Shown here in pieces: positions 47,837 through 55,877 of a DNA stretch of 64,000 bases (its first letter is position 1; the number at the start of each line of letters is the position of its first letter). Position numbers and translations under genes: made by a program. The stretch is from Prosthecodimorpha staleyi (GTDB lineage Bacteria > Pseudomonadota > Alphaproteobacteria > Rhizobiales > Ancalomicrobiaceae). The notes under the pieces were generated by a model. That model was given only the letters and a program-made list of their open reading frames with translations, was not told the DNA's origin and did not search any database. Where the stretch lies: assembly GCF_018729455.1 (NCBI RefSeq), contig NZ_JAHHZF010000005.1, positions 248,001-312,000 of the forward strand. The letters are read 5' to 3'.

Positions 47837-48649
47837 GTGTCCCCAGCCGAGACCGATGCCGCCGCCCTTCGCCTGATCGACCGCCCCGGCGGTATCCGCA
47901 TCGGCTACCGGGTTGCGGGCGACGGCCCGCTGGTGGTCCTGATCGCCTCGACGGGACGCTGCGCGGCCGAACTCCGGCCGCTCGCCGAGGCGCTGAACCG
48001 CCATGGCTTCCGCGTCGCCCGCCCCGAGCCGCGCGGCATCGCGCCCTCGGCCGGGCCGATGACCGGCGTCACCTTCCATGATTTCGCCGCCGACTTCGCC
48101 GCCGTGATCGAGGCCGAGCGCGCCGCCGGTCAAGGCCGGCCCGCGATCATCGCCGGCCACGCCTACGGCACCTGGATCGCGCGCACGCTTGCGACCGACC
48201 GGCCGGATCTGATCGACGGGGTCGTGCTGCTCGCCTCTGGGGCGCGCGCCTGGCCGGCGCATCTCTCCGCTGCGATCACGGCCATCAACGATCCCGCCAC
48301 CGCGCCGCAAGACCGGCTCGCCGCGCTGCGCCTCGGCTTCTTCGCGGAGGGCAACGACGCCACCGAATGGCTCGAAGGCTGGCATCCGGCGGTGGTCGCC
48401 AGCCAGCGCGCCGCCCGCGCGGCGACCGTGCAGGCGGACTGGTGGCCGACCGGCGTGGCGCCGATCCTCGACCTGATGGGCGGCGCCGATCCGTTCCGCC
48501 CGGCCGGTTCCGAACGCGAGCTCGTGGACGAATTCGGCCCCCGCGTCACGGCCGCGGCGATCGCCGGGGCGAGCCACGCCATGCCGGCCGAGAAGCCGGT
48601 CGAGGCCGCCGCCGCGATCGCCGCCTGGTGGCGCGACCTTCATCCCTGA
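47837..48649 (+). CDS. Alpha/beta hydrolase
   Basis: This is a 270-residue alpha/beta hydrolase beginning with GTG (47837), with an AGAGGA ribosome site 9 bp upstream. The nucleophile position reads GHAYG rather than GxSxG, so Ser is replaced by Ala in the elbow. The acid region is LMGGADPFRP and the His is in AGASHAMPAEKP. Without the serine it may be non-hydrolytic or use another mechanism. It is convergent with livF and divergent from the hydratase operon. Confidence 0.85.
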   Translation: MSPAETDAAALRLIDRPGGIRIGYRVAGDGPLVVLIASTGRCAAELRPLAEALNRHGFRVARPEPRGIAPSAGPMTGVTFHDFAADFAAVIEAERAAGQGRPAIIAGHAYGTWIARTLATDRPDLIDGVVLLASGARAWPAHLSAAITAINDPATAPQDRLAALRLGFFAEGNDATEWLEGWHPAVVASQRAARAATVQADWWPTGVAPILDLMGGADPFRPAGSERELVDEFGPRVTAAAIAGASHAMPAEKPVEAAAAIAAWWRDLHP

Positions 48650-48675
48650 CCGGGGGACCGGCCGCCGACGCGCCA

Positions 48676-49380
48676 TCAGCTGACCTCCAGCCAGGCGCGC
48701 CGGATCTCGTCGTCGGCCTGGAAGGCCTCGACCGATCCGGAGAAGACGATCTCGCCGCGGCCCATCACGAAGACCCGGTCGGTCAGGCGCATGACCATGG
48801 CGAGCTTCTGTTCGAGCAGCAGGATGGCGAGGCCGCGCCGCTTCATCTCCAGGATCGTCTCGGCCAGCGCCTCGACCACCTTCGGGGCCAGGCCCTCGGT
48901 CGGCTCGTCGATCAGGATCACGTCCGGATTGCCGAGCACCGAGCGGAACAGGGTCAGCATCTGCTGCTCGCCGCCCGACAGGAACCCGGCCTTGACGTTG
49001 CGCCGCTCGCGCAGGCGCGGAAACACGTCGTAGAGCTCGTCGAGCGTCCAGGACGGCTTGCCGGACCGGCCCGCCTTCATGCCGAGGATCATGTTCTCCT
49101 CGACCGAAAGATTGCGGAAAATCTGGCGATCCTCCGGCACATAGGCGATGCCGGCCCGGGCGACCTCGTGGGCCGGCAGGCCGGCGAGATCGCGGCCACC
49201 GATGCGGACAGCGCCGCGGCTCGGCGGCAGAAGTCCCATCACGGCCTTGCAGGTCGACGAGCGGCCGGAGCCGTTTCGGCCGAGGATGGTTGCGATGGTG
49301 GCGTCCGGAACCTGGAAGGTGACCCCGTTCAGCACCTTCACATGGCCGTAGGCGGCATGCAGGTTGGCGACGTCCAGCAT
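48676..49380 (-). CDS. livF: Branched-chain-amino-acid-type ABC transporter ATP-binding protein (LivF)
   Basis: This is a 234-residue ATPase of the HAAT family with signature LSGGEQQML and Walker B VILIDEPTEGL. Walker A reads GRNGSGRSST, with Arg where the catalytic Lys normally stands. The switch His is not obvious; the segment reads LLEQKL. It partners LivG to power uptake through LivHM. The ATG overlaps the livG stop (ATGA). The ligand is probably an organic acid or amide of the island rather than leucine. Confidence 0.93.
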   Translation of the reverse strand: MLDVANLHAAYGHVKVLNGVTFQVPDATIATILGRNGSGRSSTCKAVMGLLPPSRGAVRIGGRDLAGLPAHEVARAGIAYVPEDRQIFRNLSVEENMILGMKAGRSGKPSWTLDELYDVFPRLRERRNVKAGFLSGGEQQMLTLFRSVLGNPDVILIDEPTEGLAPKVVEALAETILEMKRRGLAILLLEQKLAMVMRLTDRVFVMGRGEIVFSGSVEAFQADDEIRRAWLEVS

Positions 49381-50132
49381 CAGTGCTCCCCATCGCCCAG
49401 ATAGGCTTCGCGCACGCGCGGATCGGACCGGATCTCGGCCGGCGTCCCGGTCACCAGGATGCGGCCGTTGACCAGCACCGAGACGCGGTCGGCGAGCGTG
49501 AAGACCACGTCCATGTCGTGCTCGACCATCACCAGCGTGCGGCCCTCGGTCATGCGGCGGATGAATTCGATGATGTGCCGGGTCTCCTCGCGCGACATGC
49601 CGGCGGTCGGCTCGTCGAGCAGGATGACCGAGGCGCCGGTGCCGACCGTCATGCAGATCTCGACCGCGCGCTGCTCCGAATAGGCGAGATCGGCAGCGCG
49701 CTTTTCGGCCTGCGCGGCAAGGTTGGCGCCCGCGATCAGCCGGTCGGTCTCCTCGGCGATGCGTGCCCAGACCGGGCCGATGCGCATCAGGCTCCAGCGC
49801 TTGCCGAACCGGCCCATCACGGCGAGCAGGATGTTCTCGCGGACCGTCAGCCGGTCGAAGACATGGGTGATCTGGAACGAGCGGCCGAGCCCGGCGCGGT
49901 TCAGGGCATGCGGCACCAGTCCGCCGATCGACGTGCCGTTGAGGGCGATCACCCCGGAGGTCGGCGCGAAGGCACCCGAGATCAGGTTGAACAGCGTCGA
50001 CTTGCCGGCGCCGTTCGGGCCGATCAGGGCGTGGCGTTCGCCCTGCCGGATATCGAGGTCGATCGCCTCCAGGACGCGCACCACGCCGAAGGTCTTGGCG
50101 ACGCCCTCGAGCTTCAGGGTGTTGGCGTTCAC
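49380..50132 (-). CDS. livG: Branched-chain-amino-acid-type ABC transporter ATP-binding protein (LivG)
   Basis: This is a 250-residue ATPase with canonical Walker A GPNGAGKSTLFN, the family segment LGRSFQITHVFDRLTV and Walker B VILLDEPTAGM. The C-terminus is the LivG-type extension ending in VREAYLG. It overlaps both neighbours by 1-4 bp within the operon. In contrast to LivF its nucleotide site looks fully normal. Confidence 0.94.
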   Translation of the reverse strand: MNANTLKLEGVAKTFGVVRVLEAIDLDIRQGERHALIGPNGAGKSTLFNLISGAFAPTSGVIALNGTSIGGLVPHALNRAGLGRSFQITHVFDRLTVRENILLAVMGRFGKRWSLMRIGPVWARIAEETDRLIAGANLAAQAEKRAADLAYSEQRAVEICMTVGTGASVILLDEPTAGMSREETRHIIEFIRRMTEGRTLVMVEHDMDVVFTLADRVSVLVNGRILVTGTPAEIRSDPRVREAYLGDGEH

Positions 50133-51409
50133 GGGCTCTCTCCGGGACGGGTTTGTTCGGCGCGGGGGCCGGGGCGGCCGGCGAAGAGGTGCGGCAGAAC
50201 CGGCCGGCCGGCGCCGAGGGCAAGGCGGCTACCGCCGACGAGCGCGACGAGGCCGACCAGCCAGGGCCACGGCGTCAGCGGAGCGAACGGCACCGCGAAG
50301 ATGCGGACCGGCGGCCAGACGCCCTTCAGCGACGCGATTTCGGCGCGATAGGCCTCCGAGCAGACGGTGCCGGTCAGCTCGATCAGTAGAACCAGTCCGG
50401 CCATCGCCATCACGGCGCCGGCGAGACCGGCGAGATCGCCGAGGCCGATGAGCGGCCCGGTGCCGTCGCGCACGCGGCGCCAACGCGCCAGGATCGCGCC
50501 GCCGATGCCCTCGGGGGCGAACAGCACCGTGACGACGAAGACGACGCCCAGATAGAAGGGCCAGAAATGCGACAGGCTCGAGCCGAAATAGGCGAAACTG
50601 GTGGTCAATGCCGCGCCGATCACCGGCCCGAGGAACACCCCGGCACCGCCGATCACGGTGTTGAGCACCACGAAGGCCGATCCGGCGCCGCCGAACAGCA
50701 CCATGCTGGCGGATTCGTCGGAGATCGCCAGGAGCCCGCCGGCCAGTCCCGACACCGCCGCCGACAGCGCGAAGACAACGGTCTTGACCCGATGCGCGTC
50801 GTAGCCGAGGAAGCGGATGCGCAGTTCCCGCTCGCGGATGCCGCGCACGACCAGCCCGAACGGGCTGCGCTGCAGGCCGTAGAGGGCGAGGAGCACGACC
50901 AGCGTCCAGGCCAGCGTCAGGTAGTAGACCGAACCGGTCGACTGGAAATCGAGCGGACCCCAGTTGGTGCGAATCGAGCGGATGCCGGCCTCGCCGCCGA
51001 ACAGGCCCTCCCATTTCTGCGCCAGCGCGCTGACCAGTTCGGCGATCGCCACCGTGATCATGGCGAAGTAGACGCCCGACCGGACGGTCGCGAACCAGCC
51101 GGCGACCAGCCCGAACAGGAACCCGGCGCCGGCGCCGACCAGCGGCAGCAGGGGCGTCGGGAAGCTTCCGCCGCGGTCGATCGCATCCATCATGTAGATG
51201 GTCGCGAAGGTGCCGACGCCGTAATAGGCGGCGTGGCCGAAGGACGGCAGACCGGCCTGGCCCCAGAGCAGGTTGAAGCCGAGCGCGAACACCGCCGCGA
51301 TCATGATCTTGTTGGCGAGGTTGAGCGTGGCGAGCCCGCCCAAGGCCGGCAGGGCGACGAGCGCCGCGGCGGCGGCGAGGCCGAGAAGGACGAGGACGAT
51401 CCTGGACAT
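50129..51409 (-). CDS. livM: Branched-chain-amino-acid-type ABC transporter permease (LivM)
   Basis: This is a 426-residue membrane permease with about ten helices and the LivM motif around NLLWGQAGLPSFGHAAYYGVGTF, the permease coupling region with GIRERELRIRFLGYDAHRVK, and GGAGVFLGPVIGAAL. A C-terminal extension of roughly 100 residues is longer than usual for LivM and contains two more hydrophobic segments. It overlaps livG by 4 bp. Confidence 0.92.
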   Translation of the reverse strand: MSRIVLVLLGLAAAAALVALPALGGLATLNLANKIMIAAVFALGFNLLWGQAGLPSFGHAAYYGVGTFATIYMMDAIDRGGSFPTPLLPLVGAGAGFLFGLVAGWFATVRSGVYFAMITVAIAELVSALAQKWEGLFGGEAGIRSIRTNWGPLDFQSTGSVYYLTLAWTLVVLLALYGLQRSPFGLVVRGIRERELRIRFLGYDAHRVKTVVFALSAAVSGLAGGLLAISDESASMVLFGGAGSAFVVLNTVIGGAGVFLGPVIGAALTTSFAYFGSSLSHFWPFYLGVVFVVTVLFAPEGIGGAILARWRRVRDGTGPLIGLGDLAGLAGAVMAMAGLVLLIELTGTVCSEAYRAEIASLKGVWPPVRIFAVPFAPLTPWPWLVGLVALVGGSRLALGAGRPVLPHLFAGRPGPRAEQTRPGESP

Positions 51410-51413
51410 GGGG

Positions 51414-52355
51414 TCAGACCCGCTCGTCGCCGGCGATGCCCTGGGGCCGGATCATCAGGACCAGGAGCATGAGCAGGAAGGGGAGGACGCCGGCCGTGTT
51501 GGCGATCGGCACGTTGAGCAGCGTGCGGGCGGTCTCCGCCGAGACGACGCCGATCTTGGCGAGGAGGTCGCCGAAGGTGGTGTCGACATAGACGACCGCA
51601 TTGACCAGCACGCCGATGATCAGCGAGGCGATCAGCGCGCCGGAGAGCGAGCCGAGACCGCCGACGACCACGACCACGAAGACGATGACACCGAGTTCCG
51701 TCGCCATGTTCGGATTGGTCGTGTAGTAGGCGCCGCCCATCGCGCCGGCGAGCCCGGCAAGACCCGCGCCGACCGCGAACATGCCGGAGAAGATCGCCGA
51801 GACATTGTAACCGAGAGCACGCACCATGTCGGGATTGAGCACGGCGGCGCGCACCACAAGACCGATCCGGGTGAAGCGCAGCAGGCAGAAGATGGCCGCG
51901 AACATCGCGATGGCGGTCGCCCCGATCAGCACTCGGAAGAAGGGATACTGCACGGCGCCGATCGAGAAGGCGGCGAAGCGCAGGCTCTCCGGCACCGGAT
52001 AGGAGACTGCATAGGGACCGAAGAACACCTTGACCAGTTCCTCGAAGGCGAAGGACAGGCCGAAGGTCAGGAGCAGTTCCTGGACATGGCCGTGCCGGCG
52101 GACATGGCGCAGCAGCGTGCGCTCGCAGATGAGCCCGATCAGCGCGACGCCGAGCGTGCCGATGACGATCCCGCCCCAGAAGCCGAAGATTCGGGTCGCC
52201 GCGAAGGCCAGATAGGCGCCGAGCATGTAGAAGGAGGCATGGGCGAAGTTGAGGATGCCCATCATCCCGAAGATCAGCGTCAGGCCGGAGCTGATCATGA
52301 ACAGCAGCAGCCCGTAGATCAGCCCGTTGAGCAGGGCGACGACGATGGTATCCAT
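51414..52355 (-). CDS. livH: Branched-chain-amino-acid-type ABC transporter permease (LivH)
   Basis: This is a 313-residue permease with about eight helices and the LivH motifs GLIYGLLLFMISSGLTLIFGMMGILNFAHASFYMLGAY (in pieces) and GGLGSLSGALI. It forms the channel with LivM. It follows the binding-protein gene by 132 bp and is 4 bp from livM. Confidence 0.93.
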   Translation of the reverse strand: MDTIVVALLNGLIYGLLLFMISSGLTLIFGMMGILNFAHASFYMLGAYLAFAATRIFGFWGGIVIGTLGVALIGLICERTLLRHVRRHGHVQELLLTFGLSFAFEELVKVFFGPYAVSYPVPESLRFAAFSIGAVQYPFFRVLIGATAIAMFAAIFCLLRFTRIGLVVRAAVLNPDMVRALGYNVSAIFSGMFAVGAGLAGLAGAMGGAYYTTNPNMATELGVIVFVVVVVGGLGSLSGALIASLIIGVLVNAVVYVDTTFGDLLAKIGVVSAETARTLLNVPIANTAGVLPFLLMLLVLMIRPQGIAGDERV

Positions 52356-52487
52356 GCACTCCGGCTCCGGCGCGTCGGGCGCAGGCCCGAACGGGACGAC
52401 CCGACAGGATCGAAGGGGATCAAGCGGCGAGCCGGCGGCCGGCGCCCTGCGGGCGAGGCCCCGGCCTCGTCGGGATGGCGGGTCCGA

Positions 52488-53726
52488 TCAGTTGCGGACC
52501 ATCTTGCAGTCCGGATTGACCGGCGTGGAGGCCTCTTCGGCGCTCAGCAGCTTGACCGGCTTGAAGCCCATGTCGGTGCCGTCGAGCTTGCGGGCGGCGT
52601 CCTTCGAGACCACCGAGACGACCAGCGGCAATTGCAGCTGATGGTCGTCGGCGCGCATGGACAGATCGCCGAGCGGCCAGGGCGTCTTGGTCGTCTCCAT
52701 GGCGGTGATCAGCGCCTTGATCGGCAGCTTCGGTGCGGCCGGAACCTGCTTCATGGCATGGGTCAGCATGGTCAGGGTGATCAGGCTGTTGCTCATGAAG
52801 GCGACCGGATCGCGTCCGGTGGCGGCATTGAAGGCGGCCCGATAGGCCTCGCCCTTCTCGCCGCCCGCCTGGGCGTTGAAGATCTGGGCCGTGAAGTTGC
52901 CGAGCGCGGCCGGGCCGGCGGCGGCGAGGTTGCCGGGCTCGTCCAGGAACATGCCGGCAAACTTGGCCGGCAGACCGGCCGAGGAGGCCGCCTGCAGGAT
53001 CAGCTGCAGGTCGCTGCCGCCATTGGCGGTGAAGATGGTCTCCGGCGCGCCCGCGCGGGCCTTCTCGATGAAGGACGAGAAGTCCTTGATCTTGAACACG
53101 TCGTGGCGCGCGGTGCCGACCACCTCGTAGCCATAGGTCTTGGCGTTGGCGACGGTCGCCGCCTCCATGTCGCGGCCCATCGTGTAGTCGGGCTGCAGCG
53201 AATAGACCTTCTGGCCGAGCGCGCCGGTCTCCTTCATCACCTTGGCGAGGGCGTTCTGGCGGATATAGGGCGTCGTGGTGAAGCGGAAGGAATAGTAGCT
53301 GCAATCCGCGCCGGTGAAGTTCACGCCCTCGGCGCCGACGATCAGCAGGATCGCCGGATCGTCCGGGTTGCGCTGGTTCCAGCGCTTGATGTCGGCGAGA
53401 TTCTGCGCAGCGAGCGGCGAAGTGCCGGCGCCGATGATGATGCGCGCGCCGTCGGCGACGGCCTGCTTGAAGCGGTCCGCCGCGCCCTGGGTCGTGCCCT
53501 GGTCGTCATAGACGGAGACTTCCACCGGATTGCCGTTCCAGCCACCCGCGGCGTTGAACGGCTTGACGATGAAATCGATGGTCGGATCGTACATGGCGCC
53601 GATGAAGGCCATCGACCCGGTCTTCGGCGTCAGATAGGCGACCTTGACCGGTTCGGCCGCAGCGGCGGCGGCACCGAGCGCCAGGGCCGGGATGGCGGCG
53701 GCGACAAGCTTGAGCACGGGATGCAT
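52488..53726 (-). CDS. ABC transporter substrate-binding protein, LivK/Peripla_BP_6 family
   Basis: This is a 412-residue periplasmic binding protein with a Sec signal (VLKLVAAAIPALALGAAAAAA) and type I periplasmic fold: VKVAYLTPKTGSMAFIGAMYDP, VSVYDDQGTTQGAADRF and GAGTSPLAAQNLADI. It carries Cys pairs (FTGADCSYY and NPDCKMV) typical of HAAT receptors. Relatives bind branched-chain amino acids, amides, urea or aromatic acids. ATG 53726 has a GGAGGA ribosome site. A remarkable stem-loop lies in the leader and an island dyad is further upstream. Confidence 0.93.
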   Translation of the reverse strand: MHPVLKLVAAAIPALALGAAAAAAEPVKVAYLTPKTGSMAFIGAMYDPTIDFIVKPFNAAGGWNGNPVEVSVYDDQGTTQGAADRFKQAVADGARIIIGAGTSPLAAQNLADIKRWNQRNPDDPAILLIVGAEGVNFTGADCSYYSFRFTTTPYIRQNALAKVMKETGALGQKVYSLQPDYTMGRDMEAATVANAKTYGYEVVGTARHDVFKIKDFSSFIEKARAGAPETIFTANGGSDLQLILQAASSAGLPAKFAGMFLDEPGNLAAAGPAALGNFTAQIFNAQAGGEKGEAYRAAFNAATGRDPVAFMSNSLITLTMLTHAMKQVPAAPKLPIKALITAMETTKTPWPLGDLSMRADDHQLQLPLVVSVVSKDAARKLDGTDMGFKPVKLLSAEEASTPVNPDCKMVRN

Positions 53727-53743
53727 CCGTTTCCTCCGACATG

Positions 53744-53792
53744 AGGCAAGTCCCGGTCGGAGCGCGCCGCTCCGACCGGCGGGGACTTGCCT
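53744..53792 (-). promoter_or_regulatory. Long stem-loop in the leader of the Liv operon
   Basis: An 11-bp outer stem AGGCAAGTCCC / GGGACTTGCCT and a 9-bp inner stem GGTCGGAGC / GCTCCGACC are perfect, joined by a one-sided 4-nt bulge around a 5-nt loop. It ends about 7 nt before the ribosome site of the binding-protein gene. There is no U-tract. Confidence 0.7.
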
Positions 53793-53952
53793 TGAGACAG
53801 TGATGGGAGCTGCCGACGAGTCCGAAGGATCGCAGCCCGCTCCGGGATCCGGGCTTCTGGGGGCCCGGTTCGGCGCTCCGTCCGCTCGCGCGGCCGGACT
53901 GGGGATCGGCCCTGAGGCCGAACGACCGGCGCAGGCTAGGCGGCGATCCGGT

Positions 53953-53974
53953 AAAAGTCAATAATATGACTTTT
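53953..53974. promoter_or_regulatory. Island dyad 4, upstream of the Liv operon
   Basis: AAAAGTCA-ATAATA-TGACTTTT has perfect 8-bp arms and is the best of the five dyads. It lies 17 bp past the GST gene end and 227 bp before the binding-protein ATG. Confidence 0.65.
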
Positions 53975-53991
53975 CGATTTAATGGGCTTTT

Positions 53992-54576
53992 TCACAGCAT
54001 CGGCTCGAAGGCCGGCAGGGCCCGGATGCGGGCAATCCAGCGCCCCACGGCCGCATACGGATCGAGGGCGACGCGGGCTTCTGGTGCCAGCGCGACATAG
54101 GGAAAGCAGGCGATGTCGGCGACGGTCGGGCGGGTGCCGACGAGCCAGTCGCGCGCGGACAGCCAGGTCTCCAGGATCGCCAGCGCCCGCCGGGCCTCTG
54201 CTTGCGCCGCGACGATATCGATCGGCGTGCCGATCAGGAAATGCAGCCGCGCCGCCTGCAGGCCGACCGCGATCTCCTTGGCCGCAAAGGCGAGCCATTG
54301 GGTGACCTCGCCGAGGCCGCGCGGATCCGTCGGCAGCCAGTCGGGTGCATGGCGGGCGGCGAGATAGACCAGGATGGCCTGGCTGTCGAACAGCACGGTC
54401 TCGCCGTCGACCAGCACCGGGATCTGCCCGCGCGGATTGAGCACCAGGAAGTCGGACGCCTTGTGCGCCCGGACCGCCACGTCGACGGTGATCCGTTCGG
54501 CCGCGAGGCCGGCGAGCGCCAGGAACAGGCGCACCTTGTAGCCGTTGCCGGAGACCGGATGGTCGTAGAGCTTCAT
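53992..54576 (-). CDS. Glutathione S-transferase family protein
   Basis: This is a 194-residue GST. The N-terminal thioredoxin-like domain has KLYDHPVSGNGYKVRL and the glutathione-binding GQIPVLVDGETVLFDSQAI; the C-terminal domain holds DWLVGTRPTVADIACFPY with the conserved Asp cap. The ATG overlaps the upstream alcohol dehydrogenase stop (ATGA), so the two form one operon. Conjugation or isomerisation of an aldehyde product is a reasonable guess. Confidence 0.9.
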   Translation of the reverse strand: MKLYDHPVSGNGYKVRLFLALAGLAAERITVDVAVRAHKASDFLVLNPRGQIPVLVDGETVLFDSQAILVYLAARHAPDWLPTDPRGLGEVTQWLAFAAKEIAVGLQAARLHFLIGTPIDIVAAQAEARRALAILETWLSARDWLVGTRPTVADIACFPYVALAPEARVALDPYAAVGRWIARIRALPAFEPML

Positions 54577-55709
54577 GGGTCCGCCATGCGCAGGATCGGT
54601 TTCACGACCTGCCCCGATGCGGCCGCGGCGAATGCCGCCTCGATCTCGTCGAAGGGGAAGAAGCGGACCAGGCGATCGAAGGGAAAGCGGCCCTGCCGCC
54701 AAAGTTCGATCAGGCGCGGGATGAACACCGGCGGGTTGCTGTCGCCCTGGATCACGCCGCGCAGGGTCCGACCGTAGAGCAGCGTCGCCGCGGGAATCGC
54801 GATGTCGCCGGTGCCGGCGGCCGCGCCGGTCACCGCCGCGGTGCCGCCCATGCGCAGCGCCTCCAGCGCGAGCCGCACGGTTGCGGCGCTGCCGACGCAT
54901 TCGACCGCGCCGTCGACGCCGCCGCGCCCGGCGATGGCGCGGATCTCGTCGAGCGCCCCCGCCCCGGCCGTGACGGCATGGCTGGCGCCGAGGTCGAGCG
55001 CGAGGTCGAGCCGCCCGGCATCGCGGTCGACCGCCAGGATCGGATAGGCGCCCGCGGCCTTGGCGGCCATCACGGCGGCGAGCCCGACGGCACCGGCCCC
55101 GATCACCGCCAGCGCGCTGCCCGGCGCCGGCTTCAGGACATTGAGAATCGCCCCGGCACCGGTCTGGAAGCCGCAGCCGAGCGGCCCCATCAGTTCGACC
55201 GGCACGTCCGCCGGCAGTTTGACGAGGGCGCGCGCGGCGACCACGACCCGCTCGGCGAAGGAGGACTGGCCGAAGAAGGCCGCCGCCACCGCGGTGCCGT
55301 CGCAGCGGAACACCGGGCTCGTGCCGTCGGCGCGGCCGCCGGAGAAATTGAGCCGCCGCTTGTCCTCGCAATAGGCCGAGCGCGCGTCCAGGCAGTTCGG
55401 GCAGGTGCCGCAGCTGCGATAGGTGACGACGACCGGATCGCCGGGTGCGAATCCGGCCACCGCCGCGCCGACCGCCTCGACGATGCCGCTGCCCTCATGG
55501 CCGAACACAGCCGGGCGCCGATAGGGCAGCCGGCCGTCGCGGGCCAGGATGTCGGTATGGCAGAGGCCGGTGGCCACGATCCGGACCAGGACCTCGTCGG
55601 CCCGCGGCGCTTCGAGCCGGACGGGTTCGATCCGGACCGATTCGCCCGCTTCGCCGAAAATCGCCGCCCTCGCCTCGAACACCCGCGCCTCCCTGGCCCG
55701 TTCGATCAC
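54573..55709 (-). CDS. Zinc-dependent alcohol dehydrogenase, aryl-alcohol type
   Basis: This is a 378-residue medium-chain dehydrogenase. Catalytic zinc residues are in GLCHTD and FGHEGSG, the structural zinc in CGTCPNCLDARSAYC, and the cofactor loop is IGAGAVGLAA. The segment MGPLGCGFQTGAGAILNVLKP and the preceding FFGQSSFAE are characteristic of aryl- or benzyl-alcohol dehydrogenases such as XylB. It oxidises an alcohol to the aldehyde that the island's ALDHs could take further. A dyad of the island regulon lies 17 bp upstream of the ATG. Confidence 0.93.
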   Translation of the reverse strand: MIERAREARVFEARAAIFGEAGESVRIEPVRLEAPRADEVLVRIVATGLCHTDILARDGRLPYRRPAVFGHEGSGIVEAVGAAVAGFAPGDPVVVTYRSCGTCPNCLDARSAYCEDKRRLNFSGGRADGTSPVFRCDGTAVAAAFFGQSSFAERVVVAARALVKLPADVPVELMGPLGCGFQTGAGAILNVLKPAPGSALAVIGAGAVGLAAVMAAKAAGAYPILAVDRDAGRLDLALDLGASHAVTAGAGALDEIRAIAGRGGVDGAVECVGSAATVRLALEALRMGGTAAVTGAAAGTGDIAIPAATLLYGRTLRGVIQGDSNPPVFIPRLIELWRQGRFPFDRLVRFFPFDEIEAAFAAAASGQVVKPILRMADP

Positions 55710-55725
55710 TAGCGGCTGACCGCAA

Positions 55726-55747
55726 TTAAATCAATCATATAGCTTAT
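55726..55747. promoter_or_regulatory. Island dyad 5, upstream of the alcohol dehydrogenase-GST operon
   Basis: TTAAATCA-ATCATA-TAGCTTAT (8-6-8) shares the ATnATA-TAGCTT half with dyad 1. It lies 17 bp before the dehydrogenase ATG, positioned to block initiation. Confidence 0.55.
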
Positions 55748-55877
55748 GGACTATTGAATGCCCATACTGGGCATCGTTGCTTGATATCGGTGCGAATCCG
55801 CCCAGAAACCCTGATAGAATTGAATAGATCGCGTCTCGCCGGATCGCATTGTCGCAGACTGCGGGGTCCGACTGCGA

